Positions 17,978 through 26,025 of a DNA stretch of 56,215 nt are shown here, in pieces; the stretch's first letter is position 1; every line of letters begins with the position of its first letter. This stretch comes from Chloroflexi bacterium CSP1-4 (GTDB taxonomy: Bacteria > Chloroflexota > Limnocylindria > Limnocylindrales > CSP1-4): positions 1 through 56,215 of the forward strand of contig LDXM01000017.1 in NCBI GenBank assembly GCA_001443375.1. The letters are read 5' to 3'. Below the pieces are notes generated by a model. It did no database searches. It was not told the DNA's origin and saw only the letters and a program-made list of their open reading frames with translations. Both the position numbers and the translations under genes were made by a program.

Positions 17978-19320
17978 CGCGCTGCTCCCGCCGGCGCGGG
18001 CAGGGGCCGGCCGACGTCCCGCCGGCGCTGCAGTCCGGGGAAGTCGATGAGCTCGGCCGCGTCATGAGCCTCGCGAGCGGCTTCGGCGAGGTCCGCACCG
18101 CGGCCGACGACGGTCAGGACGCGACCGCCGGCGGTGACCAGCCCGCCGTCCCGCCCCGCGGCGACGCCGGCGTGGAAGACGAGCGCGCCGGGCGCCATCC
18201 GGGCGACGGCCTCGAGGCCGGTGATCGGCGCGCCGACCTCCGGGCGCGCCGGGTAGCCGGGGGCGGCGAGGACGACGGCAACGGTCGCCCCGGGCTCGGC
18301 CGGCAGCAGCGGGCCGCCGATGCCCAACGCCGCCGCGGCCTCGGCCAGCCGGTCCGTCGCGGCCGCCAGGAGCAGCCGCGCCAGCGGCACCGACAGGCGC
18401 GGCAGGAGTGCCTGTGCCTCGGGGTCACCGAAGCGGGCGTTGAACTCCAGCAGCCGCGGCCCCTCCTCGGTCAGCATGAGCCCGGCGTACAGCGCGCCCC
18501 GGAAGGGCGTGCCACGCCGGGCCAGCTCGGCCAGGACCGGCCCGTGGACGCGCTCCACGAGTGCCGCCGACGCGGCCTCTTCGAGGTCGGGCAGCGGCGA
18601 GAAGGCGCCCATGCCGCCGGTGTTCGGGCCACGGTCGCCCGCGCCGATGCGCTTGTGGTCGCGCGCCGGCGGCAGCGCCAGGGCCGTGGTCGCGTCGCAT
18701 ATCGCGATGAGGCTCGCCTCCGCTCCGCGCAGCGCGGCCTCGACGACGATGCGCGCCCCGGCCGCCCCGAAGACCCGCCGTTCCAGGGCGTCGCGGATGG
18801 CCTCCTCCGCCTCGGCGAGCGTGGCGCAGACTGTCACGCCCTTGCCCGCCGCCAGCCCGTCGGCCTTGACCACGACCGGCGCCCCGAGCCGCGCGGCATA
18901 GGCGAGCGCGGCGGCGGCGGCATCGAAGACGGCGCCCTCCGCCATGGGCACGCCGGCCGCCCCGGCGACCTCGCGGCAGAAGGCCTTGCTGCCCTCGATC
19001 CGCGCGGCAGCGGCGTCCGGCCCAAAGACGGGGATGCCGGCCGCGCGCAGCGCGTCTGCGACACCGGCCACGAGCGGCCCCTCCGGACCCACCACCACGA
19101 GCTCGACGCGCCGCTCCCGTGCCAGGGCGACGACAGCCGCCGGGTCGGTCGCGTCGAAGCCCGGGATGACGGTCGCCACGCCATGCATGCCGGGATTGCC
19201 CGGAGCCACCATGACGACCTCGATGCCGGGATCGTGTGCGAGGCGCCAGGCCAGGGCGTGCTCGCGCCCGCCCGACCCGATGACGAGGATCCGGCCAGGA
19301 GTCGCAGGCACGGGCATCAC
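17974..19320 (-). CDS. purD: Phosphoribosylamine-glycine ligase (GAR synthetase)
   Basis: About 448 residues. ATP-grasp enzyme joining phosphoribosylamine to glycine. N-terminal Rossmann motif ILVIGSGGREHALAW; ATP-grasp stretches VVVKADGLAAGKGVTVC and GPNTGGMGAFSP; metal site LLEFNARFGDPEAQALLPRL. The start is ambiguous: GTG at 19320 (GTGA overlap with purA) or ATG at 19317 (TGATG, one shared base); they differ by one residue. It links the operon to glycine supply, of interest because a glycine cleavage operon is also in this window. Confidence 0.98.
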   Translation of the reverse strand: MMPVPATPGRILVIGSGGREHALAWRLAHDPGIEVVMVAPGNPGMHGVATVIPGFDATDPAAVVALARERRVELVVVGPEGPLVAGVADALRAAGIPVFGPDAAAARIEGSKAFCREVAGAAGVPMAEGAVFDAAAAALAYAARLGAPVVVKADGLAAGKGVTVCATLAEAEEAIRDALERRVFGAAGARIVVEAALRGAEASLIAICDATTALALPPARDHKRIGAGDRGPNTGGMGAFSPLPDLEEAASAALVERVHGPVLAELARRGTPFRGALYAGLMLTEEGPRLLEFNARFGDPEAQALLPRLSVPLARLLLAAATDRLAEAAAALGIGGPLLPAEPGATVAVVLAAPGYPARPEVGAPITGLEAVARMAPGALVFHAGVAAGRDGGLVTAGGRVLTVVGRGADLAEAAREAHDAAELIDFPGLQRRRDVGRPLPAPAGAAR

Positions 19321-20636
19321 GTGGCGACGGCCCCCCAGCTGGCCCCGGAGCGCGCCGGCCGCTCGGTGCGCACGATCGTCTGGGTCCGCTCCGGCCCGAC
19401 GCTGACGATGGCGATGGGAACGCCAGCCCGCGCCTCGAGCGTGTCGATGAAGGCGCGCGCGGCCGCCGGCAGGTCGGCCAGGCGGCGAACGCCGCCCAGG
19501 TCCTCGTCCCAGCCGGGGAAGGTCTCGAACACCGGCTCCACGCGCTCCAGCTCGGCCAGCGACAGCGGCCAGCGGTCCACCAGCTCACCATCGAGCCGGT
19601 AGGCGACGCCGAGCCTGACCTCGGGCAGGCCGGAGAGGATGTCGAGCTTGTTGAGCATGATGCTGCTCACCGAGTTGACCGCGACCGCATAGCGCAGCGG
19701 CACGGCGTCGAACCAGCCGCAGCGGCGCCGACGACCCGTGGTCGTGCCGAACTCGCGGCCCTTCTCGAGCAGGTAGGTGCCGATCGGGTCGCCCAGCTCG
19801 GTCGGGAAGGGGCCCGACCCGACACGCGTGGCATAGGCCTTCATGACACCGATGACCTGGTCGATCTGGAGCGGGCCCACGCCGCCGCCGGTGCAGGCGC
19901 CGCCGGCCACCGGGTTCGAGCTGGTCACGTAGGGGTACGTGCCGTGGTCGAGGTCGAGCAGGGCGCCCTGCGCACCCTCGAGCAGCACGTGGTCGCCGGC
20001 CGCGAGCGCGGCCTGCACCAGGCCGGTCGTGTCGGTGATGTGCGCGCGTAGCGCGTCGCCCCAGGCGACCGCCCGTTCGAGGAGCGGCTCCAGCTCCATC
20101 GGCTGGGCGCCGTGAACGCCGACCATGAGGGCGTTCTTCTCGGGCAGGATCCGCTCCAGCGCAGCCCGGATCGCCGGCGGGTCGAGCAGGTCGCCCATGC
20201 GGATGCCCGTGCGGGCCGCCCGGTCCGCGTACGTGGGACCGATGCCGCGGTTGGTGGTGCCGATGTTGCCGCCGCCGCGGCGCGCCTCCATGGCCCGGTC
20301 GAGGGCCACGTGGTAGGGCATCGTCACGTGCGCCGCCGCGCTGACGCGGACGCGGGTCGTATCGATGCCGCGCTGCGCGAGCATGGCCATCTCGTCGAGC
20401 AGCGTCTGCGGGTTGACCACGACCCCGTTGCCGATGACCGGCACGATGTGCGGGTAGAGGACGCCGCTGGGCACGAGGTGGAGCTTGAAGACCTCGTCGC
20501 CGATGACGATCGTGTGTCCGGCGTTGTCGCCGCCCTGGTAGCGCACGACGTGGCTGACCGACTCGGCCAGCAGGTCGGTCGTCTTGCCCTTGCCTTCGTC
20601 GCCCCACTGCAGCCCGACGACCACCGTGGCCGGCAT
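19317..20636 (-). CDS. purA: Adenylosuccinate synthetase
   Basis: 439 residues. GTP-dependent joining of IMP and aspartate, first step to AMP. Signatures: VVVGLQWGDEGKGKTTDLL, GGDNAGHTI, NRGIGPTYADRAARTGIRMGDL, LEGAQGALLDLDHGTYPYVTSSNP, TTTGRRRRCGWFD. First gene of the operon. The ATG is preceded by GAGGGG. A 210-base leader separates it from a candidate -10 (TACAAT) that lies within the promoter of the divergent cyclase gene. Having an AMP-branch enzyme lead the IMP operon is a little unusual but not unique. Confidence 0.98.
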   Translation of the reverse strand: MPATVVVGLQWGDEGKGKTTDLLAESVSHVVRYQGGDNAGHTIVIGDEVFKLHLVPSGVLYPHIVPVIGNGVVVNPQTLLDEMAMLAQRGIDTTRVRVSAAAHVTMPYHVALDRAMEARRGGGNIGTTNRGIGPTYADRAARTGIRMGDLLDPPAIRAALERILPEKNALMVGVHGAQPMELEPLLERAVAWGDALRAHITDTTGLVQAALAAGDHVLLEGAQGALLDLDHGTYPYVTSSNPVAGGACTGGGVGPLQIDQVIGVMKAYATRVGSGPFPTELGDPIGTYLLEKGREFGTTTGRRRRCGWFDAVPLRYAVAVNSVSSIMLNKLDILSGLPEVRLGVAYRLDGELVDRWPLSLAELERVEPVFETFPGWDEDLGGVRRLADLPAAARAFIDTLEARAGVPIAIVSVGPERTQTIVRTERPARSGASWGAVAT

Positions 20637-20848
20637 CAGCGCGACCCCTCGGAAACGACGAGGCCCCGGACCGTCGCGGCCGGGACCTGCGGGATAGACT
20701 GCCCCTCTTCTCGTCCCGCCACGCCTCGGCAGGACCCCTGGGCGAAGGTGCGCCTCAGCCTCACTGGACCGACGCTGCCCCTTCCTCGAGCAACGGCTCC
20801 TCCCTTGTCGGGGATGCGGGCTGGGCCCGCGGGCTTCCGTAAAGGTGG
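20637..20848 (-). promoter_or_regulatory. Long purA leader, structure unassigned
   Basis: If transcription starts from the TACAAT box at 20849-20854, purA has a leader of about 205 bases. It is GC-rich with several possible pairings, for example GACGAG near 20716 with CTCGTC near 20664, and the GCCCGCGGGCCC block. I compared it by eye with the ZTP, purine, glycine, T-box and guanidine/PRPP motifs and saw no match. There is no convincing ORF of its own. Confidence 0.35.
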
Positions 20849-20876
20849 ATTGTAGCAGCGCGGGCCGGCGTTACAC
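20849..20876 (-). promoter_or_regulatory. Candidate purine operon promoter
   Basis: Minus strand: -10 TACAAT (20849-20854) and a weak -35 GTGTAA (20871-20876) with 16 bases between. These boxes overlap the -35 and -10 of the opposite-strand promoter, so both promoters could not be occupied at once. Confidence 0.45.
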
Positions 20877-20877
20877 T
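20850..20877 (+). promoter_or_regulatory. Candidate promoter of the cyclase gene, leaderless
   Basis: Plus strand: -35 TTGTAG (20850-20855), 16-base spacer, -10 TACACT (20872-20877), then 7 bases to the ATG at 20885. No Shine-Dalgarno. The geometry is the same as upstream of the ORF at 51804, which supports both. Confidence 0.5.
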
Positions 20878-20884
20878 CGGCGCC

Positions 20885-23800
20885 ATGACGGCCTGCCCCG
20901 GCTGCGGCCAGGAGAACCCCGAGGGGGCGCGCTTCTGCCTCGCCTGCGGCACGGCGGTGGGTGCCGACCGGCCTGTGCCCAGACGAGTCAGGAAAGTCGT
21001 GACCATCGTCTTCTGCGACCTCGCCGGCTCGACCGCGCTGGGCGAGCGGCTCGACCCGGAGGCGCTGCGGACCGTCCTGGGCCGCTACTACGCGGACGCA
21101 CGGGTAACGCTCGAGCGGCACGGCGGGACGGTCGAGAAGTTCATCGGGGACGCCGTCATGGCGGTCTTCGGGATCCCGGTCCTGCACGAGGACGACGCGC
21201 TTCGTGCCGTGCGTGCGGCCGACGACCTGCGCCACGCCGTGGCTCGACTGAGCGAAGATCTCGCTGCCGAGCACGGCGTCGGGCTGGCCGTCCGCGTCGG
21301 CGTCGCGACCGGGGAGGTCGTCGCCGAGGGGGCCGCCGGCGGCGAAGCATTCGCGACCGGCGAGGCGGTCAACCTCGCGGCTCGACTCGAGCAGGCCGCG
21401 GAGCCCGGCGAGATCCTCGTGGACGAGGCAACGGTCGACCTGGCCCGCGACGCGATCGAGGTCCAGGCATTGGCGCCGCTCGCGCTGCACGGGAAGGCGG
21501 CCCCGGTGGTGGCGTTCCGACTCGAGCGCGTTCGTCCCGATACACCGGGCCGCGCTCGCAACCTCGAGGCGCCGATGGTTGGTCGGACGCGGGAGCGTCG
21601 CCTGCTGTGCGAGGCATTCGACCGGGCCCTGGCCGACGGCGTAGGCCAGCTGTTCACGGTCCTCGGCAGTGCGGGGGTCGGCAAGTCGCGGCTCGTTCGG
21701 GACGTGCTCGCGGACCTCGCCGCCGAGGCTCGTGTCGGGCGCGGTCGCTGCCTCCCCTACGGCGAGGGGATCACCTACTGGCCGGTCGCGGAGCTCGTGC
21801 GAGACCTGGCCGGCATCGCCGACTCCGACGGCCAAGCGGAAGCCATGGCTCGCCTCGACGCACTCGTCGACGGCGGCGACGCCGAGAGGGAGGTGATCGT
21901 AAAGCCGATCGCGGGAGCCATCGGCCTCGGGCCCCAGGCGTCACGGGAGGCGATCGCGCGGGCCCTGCGCCGGCTGCTCGAGCAGCTTGCACGACGGCGG
22001 CCGCTGGTCGTCGTTTTCGATGACGTCCACTGGGGCGAGGGGGTCTTCCTCGACCTCGTCGAGGAGCTGGTCGACTGGGCTCGCGAAGCGCCCATCCTCG
22101 TGATCTGCATGGCCCGCTCCGAGCTGCTCGAGGTCCGGCCGACGTGGGGTGGAGGCAAGCTGAACGCCACGACCATCCTGCTCGAGCCACTCACCGGGAA
22201 TGAATGCGACGACCTCGTCGCGGGCCTCCTCGGCGAGACGGTGCCGGAGGCGCTCTTGCATCGCGTGCGCGAGGCGTCCGAGGGCAACCCGCTCTTCGTC
22301 GAGGAGCTCCTGGCCATGCTCGTCGAGGAAGGCATCGTCCGCCACGGCGCTGGCGGGTGGGAGGTCACCGGCGACCTGGCGACCGTCTCCGTGCCACCCA
22401 GCGTTTCCGCGCTCATCGCAGCGCGGCTCGACCGGCTCGGCGCCGGGGAACGATCGACGATCGAGCGCGCCTCGGTGGCGGGTCGCGTCTTCTGGCGAGG
22501 AGCGGTGGCCGAGCTCTCCCCAGACTCCGCGAGGGAAGCCGTCGCGGGACACTTGATGACCCTCGTGCGCAAGGAGCTCATCCGGCCCGAGCGTTCCACG
22601 ATCGTGGACGACGACGCCTACCGCTTCCGGCATCTCCTCGTGCGCGATGCCGCCTACCAGTCGCTGCCGAAAGAGGCCCGGGCCGAGCTGCACGAGCGCT
22701 TCGCGGCGTGGCTCGAACGCGTCGTCGGCGAACGGGTGGGCGAGTACGAGGAGATCATCGGTTACCACCTCGAGCAGGCCCACGGCTACCGGCGCGAGCT
22801 GACGCCGACCGACCCGCGGCTGCCTGACCTCGCCGCCCGCGCTGCGGCGCGGCTGGCGGCTGCCGGTCGCCGGGCCTTCGCCCGATCCGACCTCGGCGCC
22901 GCCGTGAACCTGCTGGGGCGGGCGATGGCGCTGGGCATGCCCGATCCCAGTGGCCAGCAACGGCTGCTGGTGGATCTTGCCGACGCCTTCGGTGAAGCCG
23001 GACGGTTCGCGGACGCGGAGGCGGCCCTCGAGGACGCCGACAGGCTGGCGCAGACCGCCGGCGACGAGGTCGGGCGTCACCTCGCCCGCGTGCAGCGCTC
23101 GCTGCTCGGCATGAGCATCACTCCGGGCGATTGGACCGAACGAGCGCTGAGCATCGCGGCGGAAGCCATCCCGGTCTTCGAGCGGGCCGCTGACGATCGC
23201 GCCCTGGCGCGCGCTTGGGCGCTCCGCGGCTCCGTTCATACGATGCGGGCACTGGGCGCCGAGATGGCTGCAGCATCCGAGCGCGCCACCGAGTACGCGC
23301 GGCGTGCGGGCGACCGACGGATGGAGAGTCAGGCGGCGGTCTGGCTGGCGGCTGCGCTCTGGTTCGGGCCCACGCCGGCGGCCGAGGCGCTCGAGCGCTG
23401 TCGCGCCATCCTCGCCGACGACGAACTCGATCCCCTCTCGGAATCCGGCGTGCGATCCCTGATCGCCGGCACGCTGGCCATGCTAGGCGACTTCGAGGCG
23501 GCGCGATCTGAAGCGGACACGGCCCGCCGGATCGCGGCGGAGCTGGGCCCGAGCGTCCGGGCCGCCGCCTTCGCGCAGGCCCATGGCCTGATCGAGATGC
23601 TGGCCGGGGACGCGGCCTGCGCCGAGCAGCGCCTGCGCGAGGGCTACGACGTCCTCCATCGGATGGGCGAGCGGGGCTTCCTCTCGACGACGGCGGGCCT
23701 CCTCGCGCAGGTCGTCCTCGACCAGGGTCGGATCGACGAGGCGATCCGCCTGGCGGAAGTATGCCGTGACGCCGCGAGCGACGACGACCTCTACTCTCAG

Positions 23801-24100
23801 GTCCTATGGCGGATCGGACGCGCGAAGGCCATCGCCCCCGCCGGCGCTCTCGCCGAGGCGCTTGCGCTGGCGGAGGAGGCTGTGCTGCTGGCCGACACGT
23901 CCGACTTCTCCTGGGTCCGCGGGCAGGCGCACATGGCCCTCGGTGGACTTCTCCACGTCGCACGTCGCTCCGCGGACGCGACCCTCCACTTCCGGGCCGC
24001 CATCGATCTCTGCGAGCGCAAGGGCGTTCTGCCCTGCGTCGAGCAGGCCCGCTCGCTCCTCGCCGCACTGGCTGTCGAGACGGGGTCGACCGCGACCTGA
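20885..24100 (+). CDS. Zinc-ribbon / class III nucleotide cyclase / AAA ATPase / TPR regulator
   Basis: 1071 residues, complete. A zinc ribbon (Cys 4, 7, 18, 21) is followed by a class III cyclase domain: metal Asp45 (FCDLAGST) and Asp89 (KFIGDAVMAVFG), Lys85 and Thr158 at the base-recognition positions, transition-state Asn163 and Arg167 (AVNLAARLEQ). All catalytic residues are therefore present, consistent with an active adenylate cyclase. An AAA/STAND ATPase follows (Walker A GSAGVGKSR near 265, Walker B VVVFDDVHWGE), then about 450 residues of TPR-like helices. No DNA-binding domain or membrane segment. Paralogue of the partial gene at 1-2789. It is transcribed away from the purine operon. 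The signal sensed by the TPR/ATPase part is unknown. Confidence 0.92.
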   Translation: MTACPGCGQENPEGARFCLACGTAVGADRPVPRRVRKVVTIVFCDLAGSTALGERLDPEALRTVLGRYYADARVTLERHGGTVEKFIGDAVMAVFGIPVLHEDDALRAVRAADDLRHAVARLSEDLAAEHGVGLAVRVGVATGEVVAEGAAGGEAFATGEAVNLAARLEQAAEPGEILVDEATVDLARDAIEVQALAPLALHGKAAPVVAFRLERVRPDTPGRARNLEAPMVGRTRERRLLCEAFDRALADGVGQLFTVLGSAGVGKSRLVRDVLADLAAEARVGRGRCLPYGEGITYWPVAELVRDLAGIADSDGQAEAMARLDALVDGGDAEREVIVKPIAGAIGLGPQASREAIARALRRLLEQLARRRPLVVVFDDVHWGEGVFLDLVEELVDWAREAPILVICMARSELLEVRPTWGGGKLNATTILLEPLTGNECDDLVAGLLGETVPEALLHRVREASEGNPLFVEELLAMLVEEGIVRHGAGGWEVTGDLATVSVPPSVSALIAARLDRLGAGERSTIERASVAGRVFWRGAVAELSPDSAREAVAGHLMTLVRKELIRPERSTIVDDDAYRFRHLLVRDAAYQSLPKEARAELHERFAAWLERVVGERVGEYEEIIGYHLEQAHGYRRELTPTDPRLPDLAARAAARLAAAGRRAFARSDLGAAVNLLGRAMALGMPDPSGQQRLLVDLADAFGEAGRFADAEAALEDADRLAQTAGDEVGRHLARVQRSLLGMSITPGDWTERALSIAAEAIPVFERAADDRALARAWALRGSVHTMRALGAEMAAASERATEYARRAGDRRMESQAAVWLAAALWFGPTPAAEALERCRAILADDELDPLSESGVRSLIAGTLAMLGDFEAARSEADTARRIAAELGPSVRAAAFAQAHGLIEMLAGDAACAEQRLREGYDVLHRMGERGFLSTTAGLLAQVVLDQGRIDEAIRLAEVCRDAASDDDLYSQVLWRIGRAKAIAPAGALAEALALAEEAVLLADTSDFSWVRGQAHMALGGLLHVARRSADATLHFRAAIDLCERKGVLPCVEQARSLLAALAVETGSTAT

Positions 24101-24368
24101 CGGTGCGACACAACGACAGGGCCGGGATCCCCAGCGCCCCTGAGTCAGGCGAGGTGCGTGGGGCGTGTTGTTCGGTGAACACCAAACGACAGCGAGCGGG
24201 GCCGCCCGGGGGCCGCGGACGACCCGGGACCGTCCCGACCACCCGATCCCCACGCCTCGCGGCGGGGGCCCGAACGTGGCCGGCCCCCGATCCGTGCCCG
24301 GCACGTGCCCGGAGCCGCCATTTGGTGTTTGGTGCGCAACGCCGCCCGGTCTGACGGGACCGCTGTGA
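24101..24368. other. Gene-free stretch with repeated TTYGGTG motif
   Basis: No gene is convincing here. It contains an imperfect palindrome TTCGGTG-AA-CACCAAA (24171-24186) and, 135 bases further, a tandem TTTGGTG-TTTGGTG (24321-24334); AACACCAAA at 24178 is the exact complement of TTTGGTGTT at 24321. The rest is G/C-rich and may hold the end of the cyclase transcript. The repeated motif upstream of the thrC promoter could be a repressor site. Confidence 0.4.
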
Positions 24369-24398
24369 TTGACCGACGGGCCCCGGAGCCGCTACACT
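24369..24398 (+). promoter_or_regulatory. Promoter of the SAM riboswitch-thrC transcript
   Basis: -35 TTGACC (24369-24374), 18-base spacer, -10 TACACT (24393-24398). Transcription would start near 24405, about 13 bases before the riboswitch. Confidence 0.7.
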
Positions 24399-24417
24399 GC
24401 CGCCCACAACTGAAGAT

Positions 24418-24524
24418 CGCTTATCAAGAGTGGCGGAGGGACCGGCCCTGTGAAGCCCGACAACCTACCGGCGGCGACGCCGGCAAGGTGCCAAATCCGG
24501 GCAGGACCTCCTGCGAGATAAGGG
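24418..24524 (+). promoter_or_regulatory. SAM-I (S-box) riboswitch
   Basis: All conserved blocks of the SAM-I aptamer appear in order: P1 5' strand CTTATC (24420-24425) with AAGAG, the core GGAGGGACCGGCCC (24435-24448) and TGAAGCCCGACAACC, the AAGGTGCCAAATCC block (24485-24498) and the closing GCGAGATAAG (24513-24522), whose GATAAG pairs with CTTATC. The consensus CGGCAACC is CGACAACC here. It binds S-adenosylmethionine; with the terminator hairpin 11 bases downstream it should lower downstream transcription when SAM is high. Confidence 0.95.
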
Positions 24525-24534
24525 ATCCCTAGGC

Positions 24535-24561
24535 GGCCCTTCCTCAGCAAGAGGGAGGGCC
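24535..24561 (+). terminator. Riboswitch-controlled terminator hairpin
   Basis: GGCCCTTCCTC pairs with GAGGGAGGGCC (one mismatch) across AGCAA, starting 11 bases after the aptamer. A T-containing stretch (TCGTGATTCTC) follows. The position between aptamer and gene fits transcription attenuation. Confidence 0.75.
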
Positions 24562-24617
24562 TCGTGATTCTCGGGCGGACGCGGCGGTCCTGAGGCCGCG
24601 CCTCGAGGAGTCGCCCC

Positions 24618-25934
24618 ATGCCCCGCGTCACCGGCCTGCGCTGCCGCGCCTGCGCCGCCCCCGTCCCGACCGGCCCGTCGTACGTCTGCCCGCGCTGCTT
24701 CGGGCCGCTCGAGGTCGTCTACGACGAGGCGGCGATCGCCGAGACGCTGAGCCGGGAGGCCATCGAGGCGCGCGGGTCGGGCATCTGGCGTTACCTCGAG
24801 CTGCTCCCGGTGGAGACGCCTCCGGCCCGCTCGCTGCCGGTCGGCTCGACCCCGCTCCAGGATGGGTCGCGCCTCGCCGACCGGCTCGGAGTCGGACGCC
24901 TCTGGCTGAAGAACGACTCGCTCAACCCGACCCTCTCCTTCAAGGACCGGGTCGTCGCGGTGGCCGCGGCCCGGGCCGTCGAGTTCGGCTTCGACACGCT
25001 CGCCTGTGCCTCGACCGGCAACCTCGCCGGCGCCGTCGCGGCCGCGGCGGCGGTGCTCGGGCTACGTTCGTACGTCTTCGTACCGGCCGACATCGAGCCT
25101 GCCAAGATCCGGCAGGCGGTCGCCTTCGGGGCCCACCTCGTGCCCGTGGACGGGACCTACGACGAGATCAACCGCCTCTCCATCGAGGTCGCCGACGAGC
25201 TCGGCTGGGCCTTCGTCAACGTCAACCTGCGGCCGTATTACTCGGAGGGGAGCAAGACGCTCGCCTACGAGGTGGCCGAGGGGCTGGGCTGGCGACTGCC
25301 CGACGTCGTCGTCGCGCCGGTCGCCTCCGGCTCGCTCTTCACGAAGGTGGCGAAGGGCTTTGCAGAGCTCGTCCACTATGGGCTCGTAGAGGCGCGCGAC
25401 GTGCGCTTCGTCGGTGCGCAGCCCGCCGGTTGCGCGCCGGTGGCGGCGGGCTTCGCCTCCGCCGACGACCGGCCCATCCCCGTCCGCGATCCCGTGACGA
25501 TCGTGCGCAGCCTGGCCATCGGATCGCCCGCCGACGGGTCGTTCGCGATCCGGCTGGCGCGCCAGAGCGGCGGCTCGATCGAGGCGGTCTCCGACGAGGC
25601 GACCGTGAGAGCCATCCGCTGGACGGCAGGGGAAGAGGGCATCTTCACCGAGACCGCGGGCGGCTGCACGGTGGCCGCCCTCGCCCAGGCCCGCGCCAAG
25701 GGCGTGATCCGCGCCGGGGACGAGGTGGTGGCGCTTCTCACGGGCAACGGCCTGAAGACCCCCGAGGCCGTCGCGGAGCCGGCCGTCGAGGCCCTCTTTA
25801 CCGGTGACAGGACGCACGGGCAGCTTGTCGCGCCCAACTTCGGTGCGTTCGAGCAGTGGCTCGGGCGGGACCAACGGCCGGCCGTCGCGGTACCTTCGGT
25901 CACTCCGCCCACGGCCCCCCAGCCCATAGCCTGA
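24618..25934 (+). CDS. thrC: Threonine synthase
   Basis: 438 residues. PLP enzyme converting O-phosphohomoserine to threonine. N-terminal zinc ribbon (Cys 9, 12, 24, 27), then fold-type II PLP domain with Schiff-base Lys109 in NPTLSFKDR, the ASTGNLAGAVAA phosphate loop and GSLFTKVAKGF. ATG at 24618 has GAGGAG 7 bases upstream. It is alone behind a SAM-I riboswitch; homoserine dehydrogenase and kinase are not next to it. O-phosphohomoserine or a related homoserine ester is the branch point between threonine and methionine, so SAM control of this enzyme would affect that split. A related PLP lyase cannot be wholly excluded, but the zinc ribbon plus this core is typical of archaeal/chloroflexal ThrC. 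Confidence 0.92.
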   Translation: MPRVTGLRCRACAAPVPTGPSYVCPRCFGPLEVVYDEAAIAETLSREAIEARGSGIWRYLELLPVETPPARSLPVGSTPLQDGSRLADRLGVGRLWLKNDSLNPTLSFKDRVVAVAAARAVEFGFDTLACASTGNLAGAVAAAAAVLGLRSYVFVPADIEPAKIRQAVAFGAHLVPVDGTYDEINRLSIEVADELGWAFVNVNLRPYYSEGSKTLAYEVAEGLGWRLPDVVVAPVASGSLFTKVAKGFAELVHYGLVEARDVRFVGAQPAGCAPVAAGFASADDRPIPVRDPVTIVRSLAIGSPADGSFAIRLARQSGGSIEAVSDEATVRAIRWTAGEEGIFTETAGGCTVAALAQARAKGVIRAGDEVVALLTGNGLKTPEAVAEPAVEALFTGDRTHGQLVAPNFGAFEQWLGRDQRPAVAVPSVTPPTAPQPIA

Positions 25935-26025
25935 GGTCGCGGGAGACCGACCACCCCTCCCGTACTGGCCGTCCGCTCACGATCCCGTCGAGCGGCCGAT
26001 CGGGCCGGTTCGGATCGGAGGTCTC

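Noticed and set aside
20637-20848. ZTP or purine riboswitch in the purA leader
   Set aside because: None of the conserved blocks of those classes is present by eye; left as an unassigned leader.
24305-24532. Small plus-strand ORF across the thrC leader
   Set aside because: It runs through the promoter and SAM-I aptamer; the conservation there is RNA, not protein.
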